A stretch of DNA of 64,000 bases from NCBI GenBank assembly GCA_951799445.1, contig OX637293.1:8122001-8186000 (forward strand). Direction: 5' to 3'. The translations under genes and the position numbers were made by a program. The DNA comes from Pseudisothecium myosuroides (taxonomy: Eukaryota; Streptophyta; Bryopsida; Hypnales; Lembophyllaceae). The notes under the pieces were generated by a model. The model was not told the DNA's origin. It did not search any database and saw nothing but the letters and a program-made list of their open reading frames with translations. Of the stretch, positions 1 to 13,090 are shown piece after piece (position 1 is the stretch's first letter; each line of letters starts with the position of its first letter).

Positions 1-20
1 TTTAGCATGCCCAATAATGA

Positions 21-258
21 AGTTCAGCAATAATTCAAAACTTCAAGCCTTCAATATAATTTTGTAAACACAAATAATCATGAAAAAATGCAAAACTCAC
101 AAATTCACCGCAACAATTCAAAGTGGTTTAAATCACAAAAGTTGAGCAATAATTCAAAACTTCAAGCCTCAAGTATAATCTTGTAAACGCAAATAATCAT
201 GAAGAACTGCAAAACTCACAAATTCACCACAACAATTCAAAGCGGTCCAAATCACGGA
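21..258. repeat. Two-copy tandem repeat, 119-bp period
   Basis: The segment beginning agttcagcaataattc at 21 recurs at 140 as agttgagcaataattc. The two units match over almost their full length, including caaaactcacaaattcacc. No coding role is visible; this is a local duplication in AT-rich DNA. Confidence 0.85.
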
Positions 259-300
259 GAACTTAAGGTCATTTTAGTTCGAGCATCCTTCAATGACAAT

Positions 301-408
301 TTTTTATTTGCATTGCACGAGGGCGAAGGGTGGTCTTCCTTCTTTATACTTCAAGCAACATTTGTTTTTATTTGCATTGCACAACAGCAGAAGGGTGGTC
401 TTCCTTTT
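301..408. repeat. Two-copy tandem repeat, 64-bp period
   Basis: The string tttttatttgcattgcac followed by gaagggtggtcttcct occurs at 301 and again at 365 with small differences. The short open frames here are by-products of the repeat. Confidence 0.8.
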
Positions 409-1654
409 TTTTAAACTAATCACACGATTGCAGAGTTTTCTCTTGGGGGGGTCCAAGGCAGAGTTGTCTATCTCTTTTTAGGAGATAGAAGATAGTGTAA
501 TATTGTTGCAAATGAAATTTAAGTATCTGACAATTAAATTTAAAATTTGATCCAATTGTAAAAGATGATGTACTATACAAATACAATTGTCATTTACACG
601 GTCTCTTCCACTTAAAACTTTGCACGATCTATTTTTAAATTTAATAGTACTTCCGAATTTCTCATATTTAAAGTTGTAATAGAAATTGTTGTTGGAGTCA
701 AACTTTTTAGTCACAAGTACAAATACTCTTTTAGCTACATTAATTAGCCTTTAAATTCTCATAACATTTGTCTTTTAATGCATTGAATTTGAGGTTGTAA
801 ATGTTTTTTTTAATAATAAGTTACATTTTAAATATACACCTGTGATGCAAAAATTTAAGTCATCATCATGCCAATTAAAATACTATATTGGCAATTTTTA
901 ACCTTTTCATTTTTACACAACTTTAATTCTTTAAAATGATTTAATAAGGCCTAACCAATTATGTAGTTGTATTTTTTTGACAAAATATAATTAACTTTAC
1001 AATTGACCATTTTTTTGGCTACAATCTATGCATGCTATATTGATTTTATCATTAAACATTTAATAATTTCTACTTTGATTTCAACCTAGTTCTATAGCAT
1101 TTCATTGATCAAAGGGCACTTAAAAGATTTATGCTAGTCCAAATGTTTAGATATTCGTGCATTTTTATTTCACAAATAATTTTAAATCACTTAGATTGGT
1201 TATAATTTTTCAATTAAGAACCCAAAAAAACATGTTTACAATAATGACATCCACTTCAATTGACCAAATTATGAAAGTGATTACTTTGTATGTAAATCAA
1301 GTTACAAATGAAAGTGAGAATTGAATGAACTTTTTTTTAATTGGTGGTAATGAAATTTTATTTAGTCACAAATTTATCGTAAAATGGATTGGTTTTGAGA
1401 AATAAATACTTAATTTTAAAGAATTAATAATTTACTATTAGAATTATTATTATTTTATATTATCAAAGATGAATCTTTTCAAATTAAAGAATATAATTTC
1501 AATCATAAAACCTAAACTTGTAGAAGATTGGAATTAATAGTAGAAAACATGCAAATAGAAGAATTATGAAACAATACTTCTCAAAGTTCTTGTACACCTC
1601 AAGAATTGTCAAAATTAATTGAATGTTTAAGGAAATTAAATGATACTCCGTATT
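409..1654. other. AT-rich intergenic DNA, no gene seen
   Basis: No open frame with recognisable protein content, no inverted repeat and no RNA gene were found. Runs of A and T dominate. Confidence 0.6.
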
Positions 1655-2124
1655 CATTAGGAAAAAAATGAGCCCTCAAGAGCGTTGTTTCCCTTTGAAG
1701 AGTTCCCTTCAATGGAACTCACAGCCCCTTTGAGGGACAATGGCCACTATTCATCATCATTGATGAGTAGTGGTCACAATTAAAAAAAATTAAAAAATTA
1801 AAAAAAATTAAAAAATCATAATAAAAAATATTATAATAATATTATAATAATGAAATAATAATTTTTCAGAAATAGCATTCTGACATTGCACCATTCATGC
1901 CACATTAGATCTGAAAATTCTGTAATTTTGTATTTTTTTAATATTTAATTTTTAAAGTATTTTTTAAATAATTTATTTGAACAGTTCTACATCGTTCCGG
2001 CGCTATCCTGCCCTGTCTTACGCTTTTTTTTTTTTTTTGCTTTTGTATTTTCGGCCTGCGTTCCCAGCCGTTCCCTTGTTGTTTGGAACTCGCAGCCCCT
2101 TACAGGCTCATTTTTTTCCTAATG
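1655..2124. mobile_element. Inverted-repeat MITE, family P, copy 1
   Basis: The ends are perfect 20-bp inverted repeats (CATTAGGAAAAAAATGAGCC at the left, its complement at the right). The interior is AT-rich with short GC-rich patches near both ends, including cgcagcccctt-type strings shared with the copy at 2986. There is no open frame, so it is a non-autonomous DNA transposon. No clear target duplication was seen, so the superfamily is open. Confidence 0.75.
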
Positions 2125-2291
2125 AGAACATATTGTAATACAAGTGATTTACTATTCTAAACTAATTATGAATAAAGTAGAGCCCATTCTTATTTAAATC
2201 AATTTTTTTTGTAAATGTTTTGCTTAAGTATAAAATTTAAAAGATTCTCTACAAGAAACAAGGACAATTCTTTAGAAGATCATATCATTAA

Positions 2292-2455
2292 CCCCTAAAG
2301 GCCAATTGTGTATCATACAAACAATTGAAAATTTGGGTAGGTTTTTATGAAGTCTAATTTTGCTAGATGTTCACCAAATTTTCACACAAGGTGTGAAATG
2401 TACCCCTTTGTGGAAATATAATTGTTTTCACAATCAAGTGTCCAAATCAAAAGGT
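2292..2455 (+). mobile_element. Degraded 5' end of a TTAA-flanked element (B-like)
   Basis: TTAA at 2288-2291 is followed by CCCCTAAAGGCC, the terminus of the TTAA family. The following text (attttcacacaaggtgtg) resembles the B copy at 7696. Similarity fades by about 2455 and no right end was found, so this is a relic. Confidence 0.6.
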
Positions 2456-2985
2456 GTGCTATCCTTAATTTATTGGTAGTCTAAGCAATTTGGGCATCTT
2501 TTGGGCATCATTTGCGGAAACACTAATCAACATTTGAAATTCGGCATATATGTAACTAATAAAATATTTCAAACAATTGTCCATAAAAAACAAATTTTAG
2601 TTTTCAAATCACATTCTTAGAGGAGTCAAACTTTGTTAGCTATATCTAGGTGGTTTCAAAAAAAACATTTTCTGTTAACTTCAAGCCCTATTATTTTACA
2701 ATCTACAAAGTCAAACTTCTTGAAAATTTCCCTACATATTCCAAATGTTTGTCTCTAACTTTTCACCTTTTGGATTTTCAAATTAAAAAAAATTCTCATT
2801 GGACAAAATAACCTAAACTCCATATTTGCTTATGAAAATTTTTATGACTGAATCTAATATCATTTACTTATGAATGGTCAAAATCCTCATTTTTGTGTAG
2901 AGCAAAAGTTTTATTCCAAGAGAGCTCAAAGTCTACTGACCATGTTTTGTAGGAATGAAAAGTGGGTTTTTTTCTCACTTCAAAT
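2456..2985. other. AT-rich intergenic DNA
   Basis: Nothing recognisable as a gene or an element with ends was seen. Confidence 0.5.
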
Positions 2986-3250
2986 GCATTAGATGAGTTT
3001 TGGGGGTTTGGGAGGGCCGTTTCGGGCCCATTCCCGACACCAATCCCCCCCGCAGTTTCAGGGAACGGCTGTTTCTAACAAAAAAATTTAAAAAAAAAAA
3101 AAAAAAAAAATCATTTTCTTTTTTTGAATTTTTTTTTCCCGACGTGGCAGTCGCTCGGCCATGTTAGCGAGCTGTTGCGGCCCTGAATTCGGCAGTTCCC
3201 ACAGGCTGGGAACACGCAGCCCTCCAAAGGGCTGATTTCTCATCTAATGC
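2986..3250. mobile_element. Inverted-repeat MITE, family P, copy 2
   Basis: The 12-bp ends GCATTAGATGAG and CTCATCTAATGC are exact inverted repeats. Subterminal gggagggc and gccctccaaagggct, and the right-end string ggctgggaacacgcagccct, resemble copy 1. The centre is a poly(A)/poly(T) tract and there is no coding capacity. Confidence 0.75.
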
Positions 3251-4576
3251 TATAATCTTTCAATCTATGAAGTCAAGTGGAATAAAATATTTTTCCACAC
3301 ATTGCCTTACTTGTATAATACATTTTTGTATGTTTGAATTTTTTTAAATGCTTTAATTTTTTATTTTGGACAACGCATCAAAAAATGGCAATTTTTAACT
3401 ATTCCCCTTCTAAAACACCTTCCAACCTTTACGGGGTAAATGTTCACAAATTTTAATTTGATTGAAAATAATTTTTGTGATAAACTTTATGTTAGGGTAG
3501 TTTAGCTTATTATAAGATACGTTTGCAAGGTTTGAGGATAATTTGCATGACGTTCTAGTGTGAAAAGATTGAATTGGAGCCTCAAGATATTGAAGCCAAT
3601 AAGGTAACCCCTCCATTCCCGACCAGTGACCCATTCCCGACCTATAGGTGCATGTATTTCTGACCACGCTTCGAATGCGATTTTTTTTCATTTTCAAGGT
3701 TGGAACTAATAAATACATGACACATGTCCCAAGTTGTGAAAAAAAATAGGAAATAATGATTAGGTAAAAAGTTATTGAATGATCGGAATTGGAAGAGTCT
3801 AGACATTGGCCATGGGTCCAGCGCACTTTTTGCCTCCCAAAATTCATAGTAATTTTAATTCAAGTGATAGAATTACCAATTTTTTGCAATCCATGTCATT
3901 TCTACTGAAGTACCTTGGAAAAATATTTGTTTTGCCTTCACTACTCCAAATCATGTCAGCATTCCTTATTCAGTTGGTTAGGGGGGGTGGGTTACCTTAC
4001 AACTTAATTCTTGAAGATGCATGTGTCAAAAATTGATAAATACTCCCCGAACTCCTAGAAAACAACACTTTCTTAGAATAAAAAAGTAAATTGTTTTCTA
4101 ATCCTATTCTAGGATTGTAATCGAAGGATCTTATTTTGGAATAGTATTAACATCATATGTTAATTTTTTGGATTATAAAGGCAATGTATGTATGAGAACA
4201 AAGCTTTCAAAGTGGATCAAAATGATTTCTTTAAGACTCCTTGGAATTTTGACAATGTGGCATTGCCAAGCTTTCAAGCTCCATAATTCAATTTCTGTTT
4301 GCAAAGAAGATCTAGGGACTTCAAATTTGAGTAGAAAGAAAAATGTAAATTTTCAAATCAAAATGATGCTTTACTCTCCCTATACAAGTTGGACCCTACT
4401 TCAATAAAGAATAATTTTTTTCTCAATTGTTGGATCTTCATAAAAATTGAATCCTTGAGTTTTTTTTTCTAATTTCAAAAAAATAAATGTAGAAGAAAAC
4501 CTTGATAATTTATCTTAGATGGTCAAATTTCTCAAAATTCAATTTCTCTTGGAAGGAACTTTAGGAATAAAAGTCA
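3251..4576. other. Intergenic DNA without a supported gene
   Basis: A 145-codon open frame lies on the minus strand at 3410-3847. Its translation has no domain-like pattern, and it has neither convincing splice sites nor base composition different from its surroundings. The phrase cattcccgacc occurs twice near 3615-3640. Confidence 0.5.
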
Positions 4577-4580
4577 TTAA

Positions 4581-5495
4581 CCCCTAAAGGACCGTTGTCC
4601 CTTCGGGGATTAAATGCAATTTCGGGCAGGTACCTACGGGCTGAATTTTGTCTTGCTTTTTTGAAACTTTATCTTAAGATAGAAAAATTGATTAGCTTTG
4701 TGAGAATATAATTTTTTTTCAATCGGTGCAACAGTTATGACCAAATAAGCTCAAAATAGGGGACGGGAGGCAGCACAACAACAAAACAAAATTTGCAAAA
4801 ATTTGAGTTTCTTTTTTAATATTTTTTTCCTTATAGATTATATTTTTGTTTATCTGTAAAGCTTTGATTCATTTCATTTGGATTTGTTATGAGAAAGTTA
4901 TGGACATTCTTGTTTTTCGGGCAGTTAGAGCATCTTCTTGAAAAAAATAACTTGTAGATTTCATTTTTGAATGCAATTTTCCAAATTTTCCAATTTTTTT
5001 TTGCATGGTTTAGTTTACTTGCTAGAACAATCTCACCATTGGGATTAGAGCATTTTAATTCCATTTAAAAGATATTAATACTTTAGATTTTCCTTCTATC
5101 TTATACCTACTTTTACTTAACAATTTTTTTAAGAATGAATATTGAATTTTTTTGAATTTTTTTCTTCCCTAGACTCTCAAATCAATTCTCCACTATAAAG
5201 ATTTAAAGCTCCAAACTATGTAGTGCAAAAATTTTAAGTTAAAAATGTTCAAAGTCAAAAAATGTAGTCCTGCAATGTGTTGAAAAACTTGTTTTTCCCA
5301 CTTTAAATGCAAATACCTTGCAATTTGTGCGGTCAAAAAATTTGAAATTTTTTCCACACTCTTTTATTCTAGTTAGGTGTAAGATCTTACAGTTATATGT
5401 GGGAAAAAAACAATTAAATTTTTTTTTACTCTTTGCTATAGAAATGGTGGTTTTTACTGTTTTTTAGCAGAAAAGAGGCCTCGGTCCTTTAGGGG
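4581..5495 (+). mobile_element. TTAA-flanked MITE, subfamily A (full length, 915 bp)
   Basis: The left end CCCCTAAAGGACCG and the right end cGGTCCTTTAGGGG are 14-bp inverted repeats. TTAA flanks both sides (4577-4580 and 5496-5499). The interior shares blocks with all other A copies: gggcaggtacctacgggctg near the left and gaaatggtggtttttactg near the right. There is no open frame over 80 codons. The end sequence and TTAA duplication match the piggyBac superfamily. Confidence 0.85.
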
Positions 5496-5499
5496 TTAA

Positions 5500-5939
5500 A
5501 ATTTGAAGCTACCACAATTGAAGTGATAATGAGTCACATGTTTAGAGTTGTATAATACACGTTTATTTTGTAATGTCATGTAGCATTTCCTTTTGCAACT
5601 TTTATATTATAGATCCTCATCTATTACAATATTATGAGTTCATAATTCAAATTTTTTATAATTTTATAATTTAAAAATAAATTTATTAAACTTTAAAACA
5701 TCATGATTTAATAATGATATAAATATATTATGATTATGTAAATAAATGATCAAAACTTATAAATCTATAAACAAATAAAACTAAACCAACAAATCTTATG
5801 AGCATATAAATATTTCTTCTTTATAGTGTGTATGATTATACAATGAGAAAATGGCTAAAAAAAACCTTTCAAATGTGAGCAAGATATGAGAGAAAATCCT
5901 TTGTATATTTGACAATAGTTAGAGAAAATCCTTTGTATA
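5500..5939. other. AT-rich intergenic DNA
   Basis: No gene, repeat boundary or RNA was recognised. Confidence 0.5.
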
Positions 5940-6249
5940 TTAGGACAAATTTGAAGGCAAGGGAGGGCCATTTTAGGCCTGTTCTCCTTGCTGGGACTCG
6001 CAACACAATGTCAGATTATTTTAATAACAATAAATAATAAAAATAAAAATAAAAATTCTTTAAAAAATACTAAAATGCTAAAAAAATATATTTAAAAAAT
6101 GATTAAATATTAATGTTTGATGTGACTTTCTCTGTGCCACATCAGATTGCAGATGTGGCAGAGTTCACAGGGGACCCACAGCTCATGAACTTGAGGGTTT
6201 TTTTACCCTCCAAATCTCTTCTAACGATTTTGGCTCATGGACCTCCTAA
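5940..6249. mobile_element. Probable family P MITE, diverged copy 3
   Basis: It begins TTAGG and ends CCTAA, with gggagggcc near the left and ttaccctccaaat near the right. A ctgggactcgcaac string and a repeated gatgtggcaga-type string recall the other P copies. The ends are weakly conserved, so the limits are approximate. Confidence 0.5.
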
Positions 6250-7691
6250 ATCTTAAATAATTGTCATTTGTAGAGCAAAGAATAGAGGATGCCAAATGTT
6301 ATTAATAGAAAATATGATTCTAAATTTTTTTTTTCTACTATTCATTCCAAATATCTACTGAAAATAGTAAAATTTTTAAGAGACAATTACAATTTATTTC
6401 TATTCATTTTTGAAATTGTTAGAGAGCTCTTGGAATGATTTTTTAAAATACTAATATTTGGAGTTTTGATTTACAAAGGAATTTTCATTCCATAAAAAGA
6501 ATCTTGACAAATTTTGTACTTGATTTAATAAAAAATTTAATTGAAACTCTTAAAACTCAATTTTGTAAATAGCACGTCACTTAATCCACAATAAATTTAA
6601 ATTTCATTGAATTTCTTTTAATTTCTAAATTAGTTATAGATACTCTTAGAATATGCAATAATATTTAGCCAATATAGAATATTAATAGATTTGATAATGA
6701 AATAAGCGTGTTTAGAATGTATTAATAATTATAATGTTTTGCAATAAAAAAATCTTCAAATGCAACATTGAAACTTTGAATTTTTTTAAAATTGGATTCC
6801 TAAAATGAATTCTATAAGAAGATGCTTAGATTGCCCAAAAAACAAGATTGTTCATAACTTTCTCATTATTAGTCCAAATAGAATGAATCAAAGCTTCAAA
6901 TATAAACAAAAACATGATCTTTGAGAAGAAAATTTAAATTAAAAATTTTTGTTTTGTTTTGCCTAACGAACAATGTTTTCGACTTAGGGTGGCATAACTT
7001 TTGCTCCCGGGCACTGATTGAAAAAAAAATTATATTCATCCAATTTATTTAGGAATTTCTTTCCTTTAAACTTACAAAACTTTTAAAAAGTGGTGAATAT
7101 TTGGGGTCCATTATTTAACATTAATAACTAATATTGTTAACTACAATTTAATTTTTTTGGAACAAAAATAAATAATATTTGGATCTATGATAAAGAATAA
7201 TCTTTCCTACTTATTATAGCCTTCCCTCATATTTGATGTATAAAAATAAATTAAGTATCTCAAGCAATAATGTTCAAAGAATATAAAAATATACATTTTC
7301 ATATATGCCCCTACTTTTTGATCTAAAAAATTATAAATATAATGTTTTTTAGGTGACAATAAAGTTAATTATAAATTGGAAGCAACTTTGAAGTTCTTTA
7401 TATGTGAAAAATTTTAAGCTAATAACTAGAGATCAAATACTTGTTTGGTCTAAAATGAAGTGTTTTTTAGTTTAGTCCTAACTTTTTTTCTACCAAGAGA
7501 ACTCAAAAGCCATTTGACATGCAAGACAATAAATTGTTAGGCAAGTCCATAATCTTGAGTTTAAAGCTTAGCCGTCAAGATGAATTAGTAGACTGAAATG
7601 CAATTATTGATGGGATCAGAGTTTTAATTTATCAGACAACATCATCCCAAAGTTCAGCCCACTTTATATTCAAATCTAATGACTCCATTAC
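6250..7691. other. AT-rich intergenic DNA with an element relic
   Basis: No gene was seen. The stretch at about 6770-7110 is an internal piece of an inverted A-type element; the rest is unassigned. Confidence 0.5.
6770..7110 (-). mobile_element. Internal fragment of a subfamily A element, ends lost
   Basis: The order of blocks matches inverted A copies: an aagatgcttagattgccc block, then cataactttctcat, then cataacttttgctcccggg and aaaaaattatattc. Neither terminal CCCCTAAAGG nor flanking TTAA is present, so this is an old remnant. Confidence 0.6.
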
Positions 7692-7695
7692 TTAA

Positions 7696-8628
7696 CCCCT
7701 AAAGGTCCAAACACCGTTTTTTGACAACATAGCGATTTTGGGCAGCTCATTACGAGTGGAGTTTTAATTTTTTTTCTTTGAAATTTTCACACAAGATGTG
7801 CCCGAGGAGTAGCTTTAAGGCCCAACAATTTTCATAACTTTTGACGACATGGTTAAAAAGTTATTGTATGATATGTAATTTTCCGTGCGCGGCGGGCAGC
7901 CCGGGCAGCTCAAAAAATTCTTTAAAAATCATTTTTTTTTAAAATAAAAAATTGAAATTGGTTCTTTAGATTTATATGTACGTAGAAAGCTTTAAATCAT
8001 TCCATTTGGATTAATGAGTCAAAAGTTATGAGGATTCTTAGTTTGAGGGTAGTTATGGAATCTCTACTCTAAAATAAACTTTGAAGTCCTTTATTTATCA
8101 CCATTTTCAATATTTTTGAAAAAAATAAAAAAATTGGATGTAAATTAGTTATTACAACATTACAACCATTGGGATTGGCATTTTTCAATTCCATAAATAA
8201 ATTCTTAACAATTTAGTGTTTTGAATCGTTCTCTACTTCTTTCTACTTACTATTTTTTTCCTATATGTTGTGCAATTCCAAATGATCTGAAATTTTTCAA
8301 GCATGTAGCCAACTTGCCTAGAAGAATGAATCCAAAGAGTAACCACCATTTTGGGCATTTTTTCATACAAATGTGACCTTGTGAAGTGCAATTGCCCGGA
8401 TTTTCGCAGGAACAAAAAAAAGGTTTTTGTCAATTCAAACGCTAATATCTTCCAATCCGCACGGTGGAAAATTCTGAAATTTTTTCCACATCTTCTCAAA
8501 CCAGTGTTCTATAAGATCTTATGGTTACATGTGTCCAAAAATGTTTTTTTTCTAAAGTTTGGTACTTGTATTAGAAATGGCAGTTTTGGAGCGGTTTTGG
8601 TGAAAACATAGTCTCAGACCTTTAGGGG
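7696..8628 (+). mobile_element. TTAA-flanked MITE, subfamily B (full length, 933 bp)
   Basis: The ends CCCCTAAAGGTCC and GACCTTTAGGGG are inverted, with TTAA at 7692-7695 and 8629-8632. The interior differs from A over much of its length (ttttttgacaacatagcgat, acacaagatgtgcccgagg). It keeps the general A plan: a pyrimidine-poor left half, and a right end carrying gaaatggcagttttggagc. It is non-coding. Confidence 0.85.
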
Positions 8629-8632
8629 TTAA

Positions 8633-11592
8633 GAATCCTAAGTTTGACCAACAATGTGATTTCTTTCAAACCTTGAGTGATGAAATTGGAGTCCAACTAT
8701 GGGAGTATTGGTTAAGTCGAATGTAAATTATTGGCACCTATTTCTTTAATGCATAAACTCACTAAACTGTCTAATCCTTCTGATTGGACAAGCTACTAGT
8801 ACTATCGTACAAATTTATATCGTTATTTTGAAGACCAGACTAGAGTCATTATAGTTGAGGCATTAAATTTTCATTCTTAGATACGTCTTGGCTTATATTG
8901 TATCTGATAGCTCATGTTGTATCTGATAGCAACCTCTATCCTCATCCCTTGAGCATCTTTTTTCTAAAAAATGATGTTTTAAACATTCTAAAATATAAAC
9001 ATTCTACAAGATTTTTTTCTATAAAGTTACTTGACCATTTTTGTAGCTTGGGTTATCTTTTGGTGTGTTGACGAATAATTTATTGATAATAGAAGCATGA
9101 GGTTGAAATTTCAATTTGAATTGGTGTTGGAAAAAAGAATAAATTTTAATTAAATATTATTATTTTAAAAATGACAAATATTTAATTTTTGGGGAGTCTA
9201 AAATTTAAAGTGCAAGAATTGTCATATATTAAAAAAAATTATTGCATGTCATAATCATAAATTTTAAGCAAAACAAGGTTTTAAATAATTGATTTAGAAA
9301 AGTTATATTTTTTCAATGAAAATTGTGCTTCATGAGCTCTATCAAAAACTAAAAAATGACTAGAATGTTGTAAAATTTGAGTTGAATATTTTTAACTCTT
9401 TTATAAGTACAAAAGTCCACCATTTTGAAATGTCCTCATCAAAGGATTCTACAATTTGATTCATAAAGAATAAATTGATGAAGATTTTATTAAAAAATTT
9501 GAGAAGAAATACTTTAGAGCAATTTTTAGGCTCAAAACTCCAAAGAAGTTTAGAAATTAAGAACAACAAATGAAATATTGAAGGTCAAATGATTGGTTTC
9601 AAAATACACAAACACTAGATGATTGATCCTTGATTTTTGACATTCAAAATGACTTCAACAACACTAAATTGGATGAAATTTTGATAATCAATTTTTGTCT
9701 ATATATCAAAATATTAGGACTTGATTATAATTTGATCCATACATTGAATTTTCATCCAATGTTGGTTCATAGTGAGATATTTGCCACTACAACTAGGCAA
9801 CAATTTTAACATCTTTCCTAAGTTTTGGTATGCTACTTTCTTCTAAATTTTGGGAGTCAAAGTGCCATTCTTCCAAAAGATTGGATTTTCAAATATTTTA
9901 TCTTCTAAAATTAAGGGGTGTCTAAAGCACATGCTTCAAATTTTTTTGATGCTATAATCTTAAGTCTTATGAATGTTTGGATTTGCTTTAAATTTACAAA
10001 CCCATAGTCATGAAATCATTTCATTTTAAGCTCAAAATTATAATTTATAATTTTAATGATATTAACAAGGTTTTATTTATTTTATTTATTGAAGTTATTT
10101 CTGAATGGACATTTTTTGAACTATTGTAGATAGTAGCTTTGTGAGGGAAAATATACATGAACCCTTTAAACTATAATGTTTGTAGATAAAAGCTTTGTAT
10201 ATTTGTACTATGCAAATGTAATAGGGAGAATAAAACACACGAATCTACAAAAATTTAGATGAATAAAAATCAAGATTCTTAGTGCTTGGGAAATGTTTTC
10301 ATTCATCCATTGTGCAAAATGTGAATGCTTGGTCCTTTTGAGATTTAATTAGGTTTTGAGTTGAGAAGCATTTTGCACAAGAAATTGTGTTAGATGAAAG
10401 TTATAAGCATAACTTGCCACAATTGGTTCACGCGAGGATATTTTTCAAAGTAACTTGCGTTGCAAGAATAAATTTTCCAAGCTTGGTACATTTTCAAGTT
10501 GATGAACAAAATGTGGGTTGTGCCTACAAAACCTCAAAGGCTATGATTTTTGCCACATCCATTAGAAGAAATTTGACCACTCAATTTTGACCTCCCACTC
10601 ACCTTCATATTCTTCTAGCCAATGTTCAAGATATATTTTGAGTTTTACCCGTCAGTTTCCTTCAACTCTCATACTAAACCATATTTCAAGTACCAACTTC
10701 AATTATTTTCTCTATTTTTTACTCCAAACAGAAATTTTACAAAAAAAATTCACAAAATTTTACCTGATGTTTTCAAATTGCACCCAAGTTTTTTCCCCCA
10801 ACCCCACCGGCTAACTTTGGACTAGCCGCCAGGAATCGCCGGTTATTCCCGACCACTGCTTCTAACTTAGCCCTCTGATGATCTTGCATCATGGGAACTT
10901 GAGAAGAATGGTAACAGGGCCCCTTCTTTTTTTTTAAATTAATTTTTGTTTTTAATAAGCCCAAGACATGATTCTCTTTAAATTGTTGACAGTTTCTATC
11001 CATAGTTTTTGCATGTCTCTGAACCCTAAAACCCCAACTAATAAGTAAATGGCGTATCAAAATTTATGCCATTGACTGCAGCCCCCTTCATTCGATTCAG
11101 TTCCGAGAAAAAACAATGGATAAAAACAACAATGATCCGGTATTGAACATGTGTCCCCAAAGGATCAAGATTCTTGGCACGCCACCATTACTAATAATGG
11201 CCACCAGGAACATAGAGCCGAAAGCACGGAGTGAAGGGGGGGTGGGGTCAGTTCATTTTTTTTTGTCATAAATTAAAAAGTTAAAAAAGTTAAAAAATTA
11301 AAAAAATTAAAAAGAACAGGGGGTAGTAGGAACAGTGAGGAACCGACTGATGAATGAGAGCATGGTCGACCTTAATATCTGCGGGTGAAGTTTCGGGTGT
11401 CGCCGCAGTCAATGGGATACTGTAGTAACACTGGTGCTTCACGCGCGGGGATCGGGGGACTGTAGTTGCAGGCCCAGATATTTGGTCAAAATTACTGAAC
11501 AAGAGTTACGTGGGTAAATGGGTAAATGAAAGACGACGGAAGCATTCACCCTGGCTGAATTCTGTCTTCTGTGCAGCCGGCGGTGTAAATGA
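8633..11592. other. Intergenic DNA; small repeats only
   Basis: A short duplication (tgtatctgatagc twice) lies at about 8900-8932. A ttaaaaaa-type simple repeat occupies about 11270-11312. The part from about 10.4 to 11.5 kb is less AT-rich, but its open frames (up to 95 codons) have no recognisable protein pattern. No gene is called. Confidence 0.5.
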
Positions 11593-11716
11593 GTAAGGAG
11601 TAAATCAATATTAACTTACTGTAGTAGCTGTATTGAAAGGATTTATTTCTACTTAGTGAAAGAAATTTTACCTTCTGGGAGGTGAGTAAGGAGTAACTTA
11701 AGTCAATCATACTACA

Positions 11717-12702
11717 CAAAATAGTGAAATTAGGTTGCCCCATACTAATTTCTCAACATTTGACACTATATAAATATTTCATTTTACAACACAAGAATGC
11801 ACTACTTTTGAATTAGGCGTTGTTGTAATTGGGACTCGTGAACCTCCATGTGTACAATTGAAAATATCTCTAGAATTATTTGTTGACTTTGATGGCTTAT
11901 AAAGTACCTTTCTTGGAGTGAGGCAACCTAATTGTCAAGGCAATCTAATTTCACTATTTTATGTACTTCACAAGCCATCAAAGTCAATAAATATTTCTAA
12001 AAATATTTCCATTTGTACGCATGGAGGTTCATGAGTCTCGATTGCAACAATACCTAATTCATAAGTAGTGCATTCTTGTACAATGGCCTACCACAAAGAT
12101 ACGTGATTTCACCTTCGGTTTTGAATAGAAATATCTCTTTATTGAAATTAGATTTTTGCAAAGGAATTGTACCATCACGTTCAAATCTACGAAATTAGTT
12201 ATAGCATGAAGGGAAAATATGAAAATCTATTTACAATAAACTAAGAGATATTTATTTTCAAATTAAGGGTAAAACCTCGCCAAAACGGAAATCTCTCTAG
12301 AGGGAATTATGAATTTTTTTTGGAGATGCTTGTTGAAGGAAAGATGTGTGTATGGAGATTTCCCACATATCTTTGCAATTGAATTAAAAAATTTCATCAC
12401 CAATGTTTTTCAATGAATTTTCATGTAAAACCATGAAAATTAACTAAAAAAATTCACCAAAAATGGAGTTTTAATTATAGGAAACTAAAATTTGGTATGG
12501 TTGATTGGGATTGCATAAGATATCAATGTTGATTATGCAAAACAAAAAATGTCAGCTTTGTTTTACATTATGCAAAGAAAATTGATTGTCCAAACTGCCA
12601 TCACTTATCTTTTGGGTAGGCCACTGTATAGTAACTGAAAATATTTATATAATGTCCAATGTCGAGAAATTAGTGTAGGGGCAACCTAATTTCACTATTT
12701 CG
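11717..12702. mobile_element. Nested foldback element of about 1 kb
   Basis: The outer arms at 11717-11782 and 12636-12702 are inverted copies containing gaaattaggttgcccc and its complement. Inside, a second hairpin has 115-bp arms at 11793-11907 and 11963-12077 with only scattered mismatches. A third inverted pair joins about 12078-12099 to 12606-12629 (ggcctacc / ggtaggcc). There is no coding capacity. It is a composite of foldback transposons, or one element with internal rearrangement. Confidence 0.75.
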
Positions 12703-12951
12703 TATAATAGTTGTAATGAAAAGATTTCTTTCTACTCAGTAACATAAATTTAGCTTTTGGGAGGTGAGTAAGGCCGGGGTGAACCACCCCCTTGCTTGTC
12801 CCCGGAAGTCATTCCAAGGGTATATGTAAAAAAAGACCTCCTATTTTGTGCTTGATTAATTTAATTGTACACCTCTCCTACAAAGCTAATTTGGGTCCTC
12901 TGATTGCAAATACTATTTCAAAATTTCAAAATTTGATCGTAAGTGGAAAAT

Positions 12952-13090
12952 GAAAAATTCCATTTTTTATTTTTATTTTTTTAAAACACATGGACCCTTC
13001 CATTGATAAAAACGGAACCGTACACGAGAACCTGAGGACTAAATTGCAGTGTTTTTCACAGGGGATGAGTGAGGAGGTCGGTTCTCCCGA
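12952..13090 (-). mobile_element. LINE 3' tail, 5'-truncated
   Basis: Read on the minus strand, this ends in an A-rich tail (T-rich on + near 12960-12985). The tail is preceded by atcaatggaagggtccatg, closely matching the end of the LINE fragment at 45024. Only the last 100 or so bases are present, as expected for 5' truncation by target-primed reverse transcription. Confidence 0.65.

Noticed and set aside
3410..3847. 145-codon minus-strand frame
   Set aside because: No domain-like pattern, AT-biased residues and no supporting splice sites or neighbours.
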